A stretch of DNA of 64,000 nucleotides from NCBI RefSeq assembly GCF_913062585.1, contig NZ_CAJXWX010000006.1, positions 1 to 64,000 of the forward strand, in the 5' to 3' direction. The notes below the pieces were generated by a model. It worked only from the letters and a program-made list of their open reading frames with translations. It was not told where the DNA came from and did no database searches. The stretch is from an uncultured Sphingomonas sp. (GTDB taxonomy: Bacteria; Pseudomonadota; Alphaproteobacteria; Sphingomonadales; Sphingomonadaceae). Numbering within the stretch: the stretch's first letter is position 1; the number at the start of each line of letters is the position of its first letter. The translations under genes and the position numbers were made by a program. Shown piece after piece: positions 44,766 through 56,163 of the stretch.

Positions 44766-44933
44766 CTACCTAACGAACATCCCCATAGGTTCTGGTCGTG
44801 ACCCTTCACACCATTTGTCCCAATTTTTGCAGACAATGACAAACGAACCGTGAAGAAATGCGTTATCGCGCGTTATAGGCGGCCCACCGTCCGATGGAGT
44901 GATCGGGCGGCGCGGCTTAACGAAGGGGCGTTC

Positions 44934-45977
44934 ATGCATAATCAAATCGTGCCGGTCATCCTGTCTGGCGGTTCCGGCACCCGTCTCTGGCCGATGTCGA
45001 AGCCCGAGATGCCCAAGCAGCTGCTGGCGCTGACGTCGGATGAAACGATGCTGCAGCTGACGGCGCAGCGCACCAATTCCAATGATTTCGCGGCCCCCAT
45101 CGTCGTCGCCGGGCAGCGTCATGCCGATATCGTCGAAAATCAGCTGGTCGAAGCGGGCACGCCGCCCCAGGCGCTGATCCTGGAGCCGGTCGCACGCAAT
45201 ACCGCGCCCGCGATTGCGCTGGCCGCCCTGGTCGCCAAGCCCGAAGACGTGTTGCTGGTCATGCCGTCCGACCATGTCATCGCCGACCTAGACGCCTTCC
45301 ACGCGGCGATCCGCTCGGCGATGCCGATGGTGTCGCAGGGCTGGCTCGCGACCTTCGGCATCGCGCCCGACAAGCCCGAGACCGGCTATGGCTGGATCCA
45401 GGTCGGTCGTGAGATCGCGCCAGGCGTTCACCAGGTGGCGCGCTTCGTCGAGAAGCCTCGTCTCGAGCGCGCCGAGCAGATGCTCGCCCGCGGCGACTAT
45501 GCCTGGAATGGCGGCATCTTCCTGTTCCGCGCGGACCGCTATCTCGAAGAACTGGGCCAGCACGCCCCCGAAATGCTGGTCGCGGCCGAAAAGGCGGTGC
45601 GCGCGGCCCAGCGTGACGGCAAGCGCATCAGCCCCGACGAGACGGAATTCGCCGCCTGCCCGTCCGATTCGATCGACTATGCGGTGATGGAGCGGGCGGA
45701 GCGGGTCGCGGTCGTCCCCGTCGCCATGGGCTGGAACGATGTCGGCAGCTGGGACGCGCTTCACGCGATCAGCGAGCTGGACGGGTTCGGCAATGCGCAT
45801 CGCGGCGAAGTGCTGGCGATCGACACCAAGAACTGCCTGATCCGCACCGATCGCGTGCGGGTGGCGGCGGTCGACGTCCAGGACCTGATCGTCGTGGCGA
45901 GTGGCGACGACATCCTGATCCTGCCGCGCGGCCGCAGCCAAGACGTCAAGAAGCTGATCGAGGCGATGAAGCGCTGA
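44934..45977 (+). CDS. manC: Mannose-1-phosphate guanylyltransferase
   Basis: A 347-residue nucleotidyltransferase making GDP-mannose from mannose-1-phosphate and GTP. The N-terminal signature ILSGGSGTRLWPMSKPEMPKQLL is complete, followed by EPVARNTAPAIALAAL, LLVMPSDHVI, TGYGWIQVG, FVEKPRLERAEQML and WNDVGSWDAL. It ends where bifunctional ManC/AlgA proteins continue into a cupin-type phosphomannose isomerase, so it is the monofunctional form. ATG 44934 (MHNQIVPVILS) follows AAGGGG. Its position against the sugar transferase suggests it feeds GDP-sugars into the same exopolysaccharide. Confidence 0.93.
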   Translation: MHNQIVPVILSGGSGTRLWPMSKPEMPKQLLALTSDETMLQLTAQRTNSNDFAAPIVVAGQRHADIVENQLVEAGTPPQALILEPVARNTAPAIALAALVAKPEDVLLVMPSDHVIADLDAFHAAIRSAMPMVSQGWLATFGIAPDKPETGYGWIQVGREIAPGVHQVARFVEKPRLERAEQMLARGDYAWNGGIFLFRADRYLEELGQHAPEMLVAAEKAVRAAQRDGKRISPDETEFAACPSDSIDYAVMERAERVAVVPVAMGWNDVGSWDALHAISELDGFGNAHRGEVLAIDTKNCLIRTDRVRVAAVDVQDLIVVASGDDILILPRGRSQDVKKLIEAMKR

Positions 45978-45984
45978 CGGTCGA

Positions 45985-46013
45985 GGCCGGGCCGTGCATG
46001 TCGCGGCCCGGCC
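45985..46013. terminator. Bidirectional hairpin between convergent genes
   Basis: GGCCGGGCCG pairs perfectly with CGGCCCGGCC around a 9-base loop, eight bases after the manC stop and 12 bases before the stop of the convergent deacetylase gene. There is no T-run, so termination would rest on stem strength. Confidence 0.5.
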
Positions 46014-46024
46014 CACCGCCTGAA

Positions 46025-47023
46025 TCAACCGGCGGTGGCCAGAATCTCGTCGATCGTCGTCGCGGTGACGCCGTGATAAGCCAGCCGGTCGAACACCTTG
46101 TCCCACCAGCGATCGAACGCCTCCCGATCCTGCGCGGTGCGCACATAGGGCGTATGTCCCGGCTCGAGGGTCGGGGAATGGAAGGAAAAGGTCAGCAGCC
46201 GGACACCATCGGCCACCGCCCGGTCGATCCCGGCAAGCGCGTCGCGGACCCCGACCCCCTCCGGCGTCAGAGGTATCCGGTTGAGCAGGCCCAGCCGCGC
46301 CATCACGCCGCGTCCGCGCGGCCAGCGCCCGGCGCCAGAGTAAAGGCTCGCCCCCCGCGCCCGCCAAAGGCCGGTATAGACGCTCGTCAAGGGCAGTTCG
46401 ACCATGCCCTCTCGGCGAAAGCCGTGGGCATCGATGCCGCTGAAATTCATGCCGCCGCCATCGCCATAGTCGTGGAGGGCACGCATCGAGCTGTCGATCC
46501 GATAGCCTCGCTCCGCCAGAAGCGACAGCGAGAACGGGCCCAGGCCGTAGCGCCCCGACCGGAAGATGCGGGGGCTTTGGCCAAAGGCGGTGGCGATCGC
46601 CTGGGTCAAGCTATCCAGCTTGGCGGTCTCCAGCGCCAGTGGCAGATTGCCCGCATGGCTGGTGAATGGGTCGACCACTTCTTGATGCGGCGGCGTGACC
46701 CAGGCATGGAGCTGCGCGCCGATCTCGGACCGCCCGTCCTCGACACATTCGGACAGGATGTCGACCGAGGCGGGATCGACCGCCACCGGATAGTCGACCA
46801 TGCAGTTCAGCCCGACCCCGGCGTCGGCAAAGCGCCGATGGGCGGCCCCGAAGGCCCGCATCGCCTTTGTCGAGCGATGCCGCCGGTCGAGCGGGGCCGA
46901 CCAGTCGAATTCCTCCTCGACATCGACCGTGACCAGAAAGCGCTGGCCGAAAGCGGCGGGCCAGTCGATCCGCTCCACGGCGGACGCGGGCTCGGGACGC
47001 CAGGAACGAACGGGCCCCTCCAC
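46025..47023 (-). CDS. Polysaccharide deacetylase-family protein
   Basis: A 332-residue protein of the NodB/polysaccharide deacetylase superfamily. FLVTVDVEEEFDWSAP carries the Asp pair, EIGAQLHAWVTPP the metal-binding His region, SPRIFRSGRYGLGP the Arg segment, and LLTFSFHSPTLEPGHTPYV the C-terminal His. There is no signal peptide. The layout resembles WalW-type deacetylases associated with exopolysaccharide loci. It starts two bases after the stop of the histidine kinase gene, so the two are co-transcribed. Confidence 0.82.
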   Translation of the reverse strand: MEGPVRSWRPEPASAVERIDWPAAFGQRFLVTVDVEEEFDWSAPLDRRHRSTKAMRAFGAAHRRFADAGVGLNCMVDYPVAVDPASVDILSECVEDGRSEIGAQLHAWVTPPHQEVVDPFTSHAGNLPLALETAKLDSLTQAIATAFGQSPRIFRSGRYGLGPFSLSLLAERGYRIDSSMRALHDYGDGGGMNFSGIDAHGFRREGMVELPLTSVYTGLWRARGASLYSGAGRWPRGRGVMARLGLLNRIPLTPEGVGVRDALAGIDRAVADGVRLLTFSFHSPTLEPGHTPYVRTAQDREAFDRWWDKVFDRLAYHGVTATTIDEILATAG

Positions 47024-47025
47024 GC

Positions 47026-48867
47026 TCAGCCGTTCGACATCCGCCCTGCGCGCTGATCATCGCCGATCGGCAGCGCCAGCACGACACGGTGCAGCCCGAT
47101 GGTCAGCCCGCCGCCCATTTCAGCGCCGAGCTTGTCGATCAGTCGCAGCGAAAAGCCGGTTCCCAGCAACGGCGCACCGTCGCGCTGCTCCTCCTCACCC
47201 GCTTCGCTCAACAGCGCGGCGTCGGTTTCCACCGTCAGGGCGAGCGGGCGGTCGACGCGCAGCGCCGCCATGCCCTGGTCCACCGCCAGACTGGCCGACA
47301 GGCGCTCGCCCACCACGCAGTTGGACAGCAGGACCGAGAATAGCCGGGTCAACAGCCTTTCGCTCGCCCGGTCGTCCGCCAGTGCGGCGATCGACGACGA
47401 TGGCGGATCGAAGCGTATCTCGGCACGGCGAAGCTCGGCGAGCGGCCGCAACTCGGCCAGGACGCGCTCGATGAGCGGGGCGAGCGGCACGATGGTCGGG
47501 CGAAGTTCCAGCACATGCCCTTCGATCCGTGCCGCCGTATCTAAATCCTCGACCGAGGCAAGCAGGTCGGCGGCCAGCGTCCGGATCGCGCTGGCCCGGT
47601 CACGATAGACGGGCGCGACAGGGCCCAGCAATTCGCTCTCGATCAGTTCCGCGAACCCGGCCACCGCATTGGCGGGCGTGCGCAGTTCATGGACCAGCTG
47701 GCGCAGCGAATCGGACGAGGACGTCGCAGGATCGGCGGTCGCCGCGGCGGGATGCGCCATCTCGTCGCGACGCGGCCGCCGACCGCTACCCCGATAGCCC
47801 ATGAAACCGCCGGACAGGGGATCGAACCATGGCGCGGCCGAAACGCGCCAAGAGCCCGCCGCCGCCGACGTGCCGCCGATTTCCAGCCGGGCGTCGCGGA
47901 ACGGCGACCGGCGGCGAAACGCCCCCATGGCCACGCCGTCGAACTGAGCGAGGCCCTGCATCGCGGTATCGGCGATGCTGACGCCGACCAGCGGCCCGCG
48001 CGCGACGCCCTCGACGCCCAGGATCACGCCGTGGAAATCGGTTTCGAAATCGAAATGCGCCGGTCCGGCATCGCTCTGCGTCGCGCCGGTCACTTCCTCG
48101 CGACGCTGGTTGAACGCGTCGATCCGCGCGACCAGATCGGCAATCTCGTAGCGCGGCGGCGAAGCGGGCGGCGGGGCGTGGCGCAAGGCCTCGGCCATGA
48201 AGGGCAGCCCGCGCGCGACCTGCCCCAGCGCGACGAACGGTGTCGCCGCCTGGATGGGGTGCGGGTCCAGCAATATCGACAGCGGTGCCTTTTCCACCTC
48301 GATCACCGGTTCGGGTTCGAGTGCCATGACCTCTTCGACGACCGGCGCTAGCGCCTCGGCCGGCCGCGTCGATTTGACGAAGACCGGTTCGTCAGGGTCC
48401 GGCCGATGGCGTGGTGCCTCGGTCCTTTCGGGATCGGCGACATGCGGAAGGACAAAATCGACCGGCCCGAAGCTTTCCAGGCCACGAACGACGACATCCG
48501 ACAAATCCCGGCGATGCCGCAGGATCGAGCGGGTCCGGGGCGTCAGGCGCGGCAGCATGTCCAGCCAGTCCGCATCGCGCAGACGCACCGACCGCAGCAC
48601 CGGTGCGGCCACCGACAGCTCGTCCGACGCGAAGAGTGCGACCAGTGCGGCGGGCGGCTGACAGGCGCCAAGGATCCGCGCACTGGCGATCCGCACGTCC
48701 TGCGGCACCTTGTCACGCAATGCGGTCAGTCGTGCGATCATCGGCGGGTCCGCCAGCACGCGGCCACGACTCATCAGGTCGACAAGCTGCCGCCAGGCAG
48801 TCTGCGCGCCGAAGGGCGTCGCGGTGTCGGCCGATAAAATCGTCGTCAGGCTGTCGTCGAACCGCAC
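47026..48867 (-). CDS. Sensor histidine kinase, soluble, with degenerate ATPase domain
   Basis: A 613-residue protein with no membrane segment. The first 230 residues are helical with no recognised domain; a PAS-like region follows (DFETDFHGVILGVEGVARGPLVGVSI), then a HisKA dimerisation helix with phospho-acceptor His near residue 392 (LRQLVHELRTPANAVAGFAELI), and an HATPase-like end with an N-box Asn (LLSNCVVGERL) and GTGFSLRLIDKLGAEMGG. The usual DxGxG (G1) motif is not evident, so kinase activity is uncertain. No response regulator is adjacent; it precedes the polysaccharide deacetylase gene by two bases and may respond to envelope or polysaccharide state. Confidence 0.82.
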   Translation of the reverse strand: MRFDDSLTTILSADTATPFGAQTAWRQLVDLMSRGRVLADPPMIARLTALRDKVPQDVRIASARILGACQPPAALVALFASDELSVAAPVLRSVRLRDADWLDMLPRLTPRTRSILRHRRDLSDVVVRGLESFGPVDFVLPHVADPERTEAPRHRPDPDEPVFVKSTRPAEALAPVVEEVMALEPEPVIEVEKAPLSILLDPHPIQAATPFVALGQVARGLPFMAEALRHAPPPASPPRYEIADLVARIDAFNQRREEVTGATQSDAGPAHFDFETDFHGVILGVEGVARGPLVGVSIADTAMQGLAQFDGVAMGAFRRRSPFRDARLEIGGTSAAAGSWRVSAAPWFDPLSGGFMGYRGSGRRPRRDEMAHPAAATADPATSSSDSLRQLVHELRTPANAVAGFAELIESELLGPVAPVYRDRASAIRTLAADLLASVEDLDTAARIEGHVLELRPTIVPLAPLIERVLAELRPLAELRRAEIRFDPPSSSIAALADDRASERLLTRLFSVLLSNCVVGERLSASLAVDQGMAALRVDRPLALTVETDAALLSEAGEEEQRDGAPLLGTGFSLRLIDKLGAEMGGGLTIGLHRVVLALPIGDDQRAGRMSNG

Positions 48868-48980
48868 GTAACTCCCTTCGCGCTTGGCCGGTCGGCCTAC
48901 ATCATCTTCGTCTAACGTCCTTATCCTTCCAACTGGTAACCTGCAAATATCCTGATCGGTGCCGTTGCAATGTGGGAGAA

Positions 48981-49008
48981 TTGCGATAGTGCGTAATTTT
49001 CTTATAGT
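48981..49008 (+). promoter_or_regulatory. Candidate promoter of the Lrp-family gene
   Basis: TTGCGA (48981-48986) and TATAGT (49003-49008) with a 16-base spacer lie 51 bases upstream of the ATG at 49059, in AT-rich sequence. The rest of the 190-base gap to the histidine kinase gene shows no gene. Confidence 0.45.
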
Positions 49009-49058
49009 CCGCCGTCACCAAGCATAGGGATTCGGCTTTTTATGTGGAGTATCGCGTA

Positions 49059-49526
49059 ATGGCGCTCGATCGCATTGATCGGCAAATCCTGGCGCTGTTG
49101 CAGGCCGACGGCCGTATGACCAATGTCGAGCTGGCCGAACGGGTCGGATTGACCGCCCCGCCCTGCCTGCGCCGCGTCCGCGCGCTGGAAGAGGCTGGGG
49201 CGATCCGGGGCTATCATGCCGATCTGGACGCTGCCCGGCTGGGCTTTCCGATCACGGTGTTCGCGATGGTGTCGCTGCGCAGCCAGGCCGAGCACGACCT
49301 GGCCGCGTTCGAGGCGCATGTCGCGGGGATTCCGGAAGTCCGCGAATGCCATATGCTCAACGGCGAGATCGACTTCATCCTGAAGATCGTCGCATCGGAC
49401 CTGAAGAGCTTCCAGGAAATCCTGACCGGCCATCTGACGCCCGCGCCCAATGTGGCCAGCGTCAAGACGTCGCTGACCATCCGCACGGCCAAGCAGGTAT
49501 CGGGGATTCCGATCGAAGCCGACTGA
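49059..49526 (+). CDS. Lrp/AsnC-family transcriptional regulator
   Basis: A 155-residue feast/famine regulator. The N-terminal helix-turn-helix is LDRIDRQILALLQADGRMTNVELAERVGLTAPPCLRRVRALEEAGAI in outline, and the C-terminal RAM domain starts near FPITVFAMVSL with IPEVRECHMLNGEIDFILKIVASDLKSFQEIL. ATG 49059 (MALDRIDRQ) is chosen; an in-frame GTG at 49044 would add five residues. The target is unknown; relatives respond to amino acids. A strong terminator follows. Confidence 0.9.
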   Translation: MALDRIDRQILALLQADGRMTNVELAERVGLTAPPCLRRVRALEEAGAIRGYHADLDAARLGFPITVFAMVSLRSQAEHDLAAFEAHVAGIPEVRECHMLNGEIDFILKIVASDLKSFQEILTGHLTPAPNVASVKTSLTIRTAKQVSGIPIEAD

Positions 49527-49546
49527 CCGGGTTTCGGACACGATAA

Positions 49547-49585
49547 AAAAGGGCCGGTTCTCCGTATTGGAGGGCCGGCCCTTTT
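49547..49585. terminator. Intrinsic terminator behind the Lrp gene
   Basis: AAAAGGGCCGG pairs with CCGGCCCTTTT; the interior adds CTCC/GGAG. The A- and T-runs on both sides make it able to work in both directions, between the Lrp gene and the convergent TPR gene. Confidence 0.85.
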
Positions 49586-49615
49586 CGTTTGGCGGTTTCG
49601 CGTTGCCAATCAAGG

Positions 49616-49644
49616 AAAAAGCCCGCGCCATTCCCGGTGCGGGC
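49616..49644 (-). terminator. Intrinsic terminator of the TPR gene
   Basis: Read on the minus strand, GCCCGCACC...GGCGCGGGC (one mismatch) is followed by five T residues, ten bases after the stop of the TPR gene at 49654. Confidence 0.75.
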
Positions 49645-49653
49645 CCTCTTTCC

Positions 49654-50946
49654 TCAGGCCTGGGTCTGGAGCCAGGTGTTCCAGAAGCTCGCGAGATCGG
49701 CGCGCGGGGCGCCCTTGACGGCGTCGAACGCAGCCTTGGCGCCCGCCTTGTCGCCGCTGGCGGCCAGCGCGATGCCCAGGCGGGTGTTCACCTCATTGGC
49801 GTCGACGCCGCCCTTCTGCAGCGCCAGGCGATACAGCTCGGCGGCCTTGGCATAGTTGCCCTGGCCGTAATAAGCCTCGGCGGTCAGGGCAGCGAGCTTG
49901 CCGTCGTTGGCCGACTTGGCGCGCGCCTCGGTCGGGGCGAGCGAGCCTTCCTGCTTGCTCTTGGCCTCGGCGGCGGCCAGCATCGCCTTGGCGGTCGCGT
50001 TGCCCGCCGGAATCTTGCCCGTCGCCATGCCTTCCTTCAGGACCGTTGCCGCCTCGGCGGGCAGGCCCTTGTCGGTCGCATATTGCGCATATTCCATATA
50101 GTCGTTCTGGTCGGCCAGCGACTTGGAGGCGCGCATCAGGCGGAACAGGTCGAGCTTCTGGTTCTTGTCGAGCGTCGCCAGCGAGCCCTGCTGCAGGCCA
50201 TAGATGACCAGCACGTTGCGCCAGTTCTGCGCGGTCGGATAGGCGGACAGCCACTTACGCATCCAGGTCAGCGTCTCGGGCACCATCTTGGCCTTGTTCA
50301 CGCGGCCGATGGCGTATTTGTAATAATCCTCCGGCGCCTTCTGGCCCGAGGCGTTCATCTGGTCGATGACCGACGACAGCTCGCCGACGCCGCCCGCGAC
50401 GTCGCCCGTCTCGATCTTCGACTTCACGATCAGCATCGGCAGGTTGGGATCGTTGTAACCCAGCTGCTTGGCCTGCTGGAAATATTGCAGCGCGATCGGA
50501 TACTGCTTGCCGTTATAGGCCAGGGCGCCACGACGGTAGACATAGCGCGGCTTGTCCGCCGCCGGGGTCGAGGGGCTGGCGATCAGCGCGTCGAGCGGCT
50601 TGGCCAGCACGGCCTCATCGACCGGCGCGTTCGGATTGGCCTGCTGCGCGGCGTAGAGCTTGCCCGATTCGAGCTCGTAGCGCATCGCGGCGGCGATATA
50701 TTTGTCGTCCTCGGTCTTGGCGGCGGCCTCGACGGCCGACACCAGCGGATCGGCGGCGGCGTAATTCTTCTGCTGCAGGACCGGCTGGGCGGCCTGCGCG
50801 GCCTTCAGCGCCTCGGGGCTGAGCTTCAGCCCGCCATTTTCCTGCGCCTTGTCCTTCTTCTGCGCCACGGCCGGAGCGGTCAGGACGACCCCACTCACAC
50901 TCGTCGCCAGCACGGCTGCAAGTGCGAGCTTCGGAATGATCTTCAT
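49654..50946 (-). CDS. Exported tetratricopeptide-repeat protein
   Basis: A 430-residue exported protein. ATG 50946 (MKIIPKLALAAVLATSVSGVVLTAPAVAQ) gives a clear signal peptide and follows GGAG. The mature part is Ala/Lys-rich with TPR-like repeats (YVYRRGALAYNGKQYPIALQYFQQAKQLG, LTAEAYYGQGNYAKAAELYRLALQKGG, NTRLGIALAASGDKAGAKAAFDAV). The function is unknown; periplasmic TPR proteins usually act as assembly scaffolds. It is monocistronic, with its own terminator. Confidence 0.82.
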   Translation of the reverse strand: MKIIPKLALAAVLATSVSGVVLTAPAVAQKKDKAQENGGLKLSPEALKAAQAAQPVLQQKNYAAADPLVSAVEAAAKTEDDKYIAAAMRYELESGKLYAAQQANPNAPVDEAVLAKPLDALIASPSTPAADKPRYVYRRGALAYNGKQYPIALQYFQQAKQLGYNDPNLPMLIVKSKIETGDVAGGVGELSSVIDQMNASGQKAPEDYYKYAIGRVNKAKMVPETLTWMRKWLSAYPTAQNWRNVLVIYGLQQGSLATLDKNQKLDLFRLMRASKSLADQNDYMEYAQYATDKGLPAEAATVLKEGMATGKIPAGNATAKAMLAAAEAKSKQEGSLAPTEARAKSANDGKLAALTAEAYYGQGNYAKAAELYRLALQKGGVDANEVNTRLGIALAASGDKAGAKAAFDAVKGAPRADLASFWNTWLQTQA

Positions 50947-51116
50947 GCGAAATTTCTCCAAGAACAGAGTCTGTCGGGTAGGGGACCGATGATGGCGGGG
51001 CTTGTAGGGACAGCGACCGTCCCGTTCAAGCAAAGCGATGATCCGTGCCGACCTATCCACCAACCGCTGAACGCGGATTGAACGCGAACGCTCCGGCGGG
51101 TAGCGGGCCAGGCATC

Positions 51117-51857
51117 ATGATCGCCGTCATCTCCCCCGCCAAGACGCTCGACTATCAGAGCCCCCTGCCCGACCTGGCACCCACCACCCCCTATTTCGCC
51201 ACCGAGGCGGACGCACTCGCCAAGGCCGCGTCCGGGCTGGGCGAGGAGAAGCTGGGTTCGCTGATGCGCATTTCGCCCGCGCTCGCCAAGCTGAACGCCG
51301 AACGGTTCCGCGACTTCGCCGACGCGCCCGAGCGCCCCGCCCTGTTCGCCTTTGCCGGCGACGTCTATACCGGGCTGGAGGCGAAAACGCTGGAGGACGA
51401 TGCGGTCCTGTTCGCGCAGGATCATCTGCGGATGCTGTCCGGCCTGTACGGGCTGTTGCGCCCGCTCGATGCGATGCGCCCCTATCGGCTGGAAATGGGC
51501 ACGCGCTGGGCGCCGGGCGGCGGCAAGCTGACCGACTGGTGGGGCGACCGCATCGCCGAGCGCCTGGCCCATGAGGTCGAGGCGGAGGGATCGGGCACGA
51601 TCCTGAACCTCGCCAGCCAGGAATATTGGCATGCGGTGGAGGGCAAGCTGCAGTCCGCGATCCGGATCGTGGCGGTCGATTTTCGCGAGGGCGACCGCTT
51701 CGTCAGCTTCCACGCCAAGAAGGCGCGCGGCGCCATGGCCCGCTGGATGGTCGAGCATCGCATCACCGACACCGACGCGATGCGCGGCTTCGATAGCGAC
51801 GGTTATGCGTTCGATGCCGAGGCGAGCACGCCGACACTCTGGAGGTTCGTGCGATGA
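51117..51857 (+). CDS. yaaA: Peroxide stress protein YaaA (DUF328)
   Basis: A 246-residue cytoplasmic protein of the YaaA/DUF328 family, which binds DNA and limits intracellular iron during peroxide stress in E. coli. Family motifs are MIAVISPAKTLDY at the start, AFAGDVYTGLEAKTL, LRMLSGLYGLLRPLDAMRPYRLEMGTR, ILNLASQEYW and FHAKKARGAMARWM. The ATG at 51117 is fixed by the conserved start. It overlaps the next gene (SDR) by four bases. Confidence 0.94.
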   Translation: MIAVISPAKTLDYQSPLPDLAPTTPYFATEADALAKAASGLGEEKLGSLMRISPALAKLNAERFRDFADAPERPALFAFAGDVYTGLEAKTLEDDAVLFAQDHLRMLSGLYGLLRPLDAMRPYRLEMGTRWAPGGGKLTDWWGDRIAERLAHEVEAEGSGTILNLASQEYWHAVEGKLQSAIRIVAVDFREGDRFVSFHAKKARGAMARWMVEHRITDTDAMRGFDSDGYAFDAEASTPTLWRFVR

Positions 51858-52552
51858 GCGAATGGAAACGGGCGGTCGTCATCGGGGCCTCGGGCGGCAT
51901 CGGCGGGGCGCTCGCCGATGCGCTGGAAGAGGAAGGCGTGGCCGTCACGCGGTTTGCGCGCGCGATGACGGGTGACGGACATATCGACCTGGAGGACGAG
52001 GCCAGCCTTATCGCGGCTGCGTCGCGCATCGCACAGGGCGCCGCCCCCGATCTGGTCATCGTCGCGACCGGCCTGCTTCACGATGGCGAACAAGGCCCCG
52101 AAAAGGCGATGGGGCAGCTCGATCCTGCCTGGCTCGCGCGTAATTTCGCCGTCAATGCGATCGGCCCGGCGCTGGTCGCGAAGCATCTGCTTCCCCTGAT
52201 GCCGCGCACCGGCAGGACCGTGTTCGCCGCTCTGTCGGCCCGCGTCGGCTCCATCTCCGACAATCGCATGGGCGGCTGGTACGGCTATCGCGCGTCCAAG
52301 GCGGCGCTCAACCAGTTCATCCGGACGCTGTCGGTCGAACATAAGCGCCGCAACGACCGCTCGATCATCGTCGCGCTCCACCCAGGCACGGTCGACACCG
52401 CCCTGTCCAAGCCGTTCCAGGGCAATGTCCGCCCCGGCGGCCTGTTCGCCCCCGACCGGGCGGCGGTGCAATTGCTCGACGTGATCGACGGGCTGAAGGC
52501 GCCCGACAGCGGCAAGCTGTTCGACTGGGAGGGGAAAGAGATTCAGCCATAA
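51854..52552 (+). CDS. Short-chain dehydrogenase/reductase, C-factor-like
   Basis: A 232-residue SDR enzyme. The nucleotide-binding motif is VVIGASGGIGGALADAL, the NAG-equivalent region is IVATGLLH, and the active-site Ser (LSARVGSISDNRMGGW) precedes Tyr and Lys in YGYRASKAALNQF. The pattern resembles CsgA/C-factor-type SDRs. The substrate is unknown. The ATG overlaps the yaaA stop (ATGA), so the two are coupled. A dispersed palindromic element follows four bases after its stop. Confidence 0.88.
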   Translation: MSEWKRAVVIGASGGIGGALADALEEEGVAVTRFARAMTGDGHIDLEDEASLIAAASRIAQGAAPDLVIVATGLLHDGEQGPEKAMGQLDPAWLARNFAVNAIGPALVAKHLLPLMPRTGRTVFAALSARVGSISDNRMGGWYGYRASKAALNQFIRTLSVEHKRRNDRSIIVALHPGTVDTALSKPFQGNVRPGGLFAPDRAAVQLLDVIDGLKAPDSGKLFDWEGKEIQP

Positions 52553-52556
52553 CCAT

Positions 52557-52675
52557 TCCTCCCCTGCAAGGGGAGGGGGACCACCGCGTAAGCAGTGGTG
52601 GAGGGGTGTCCCAACTGGCCGTATCACCCCTCCGTCAGTCCTTCGGACTGCCACCTCCCCTTGCAGGGGAGGAAA
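52557..52675. repeat. Dispersed palindromic element type B, copy 2
   Basis: About 119 bases. The ends CCTCCCCTGCAAGGGGAGG and CCTCCCCTTGCAGGGGAGG are self-complementary. The interior reads GGGGGACCACCGCG, GTGGTGGAGGGG, CCCCTCCGTCAG, a TCCTTCGGA hairpin and CTGCCACC, the same order as the reverse of the copy at 37075-37200. It lies directly after the SDR gene. Confidence 0.82.
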
Positions 52676-52993
52676 CGGCCAACACCTTCCTTATCATTCA
52701 GATTACAAGAACGTAACATCTGAGACATTCCGCCGAAACGGCTGGAATCGCATAAGAACCTTGCTGGTCGCCGTTCCACTCCCGTCGGCGGCCAGCGCCT
52801 CGACAAGTCCCGCGATCTGCTACCCTGGGGGAAGCATGTCCGCCGGGCCCATCCCCGCCGCGCCGCCATCTGCGTCCGCCGTTCCTCTCAAACGGCCCCT
52901 CGCGAATGGCCGTGCGCGGGGGTGGTCAGGCGGCTCACGCTCGGCTAGTACCCTTGGTTCCCATCTGACCACCAACCCGGAAAGCAACAGACT
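52676..52993. other. Non-coding region upstream of gyrA
   Basis: About 318 bases without a supported gene. It must hold the gyrA promoter and leader; the first 70 bases are AT-richer, the remainder GC-rich. A short frame from 52761 into gyrA has no ribosome-binding site or recognisable product. I could not place promoter elements with confidence. Confidence 0.5.
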
Positions 52994-55740
<2,747 letters not shown>

Positions 55741-55744
<4 letters not shown>

Positions 55745-56091
55745 GCCATCCGGCGACTGCCTATAAGGTGCTGACCGCCGATCAGATGGCGGCGCTGGAA
55801 CAGGAGGGCGCCTTTGCGGGCGCCCCGGTGGATCTGGCCGATGGCTATATCCACCTCTCCACCGCCGCCCAGCTGACAGAGACGGTCGACAAGCACTTCG
55901 CCGGGCAGACCGACCTGCATATTGCGGCGGTCGATCTGGAGGCGATGGGCGAGGCGGTGAAGTGGGAAGAGAGCCGGGGCGGCCAGCTCTTCCCGCATCT
56001 CTACGCCGATCTGCCGCTGTCGGCGGTCATCGCCTATGGCCCGATGAAGCGCGAAGACGACGGCTCCGTTAGGCTCCCGATCGCCGGGTAA
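55741..56091 (+). CDS. DUF952-family protein
   Basis: A 116-residue cytoplasmic protein of the DUF952 family, recognised by [61 protein letters not shown] and [14 protein letters not shown]. The function is not established. It starts at GTG 55741, overlapping the gyrA stop by four bases (GTGA), so it is translationally linked to gyrA. Confidence 0.88.
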
Positions 56092-56163
56092 ATGCCCTTC
56101 CGTCATCGAAACGTCATCAATTCCTAAGATCGCGTTTACGCTCTGTCGGTAAGACGGTTGCGC

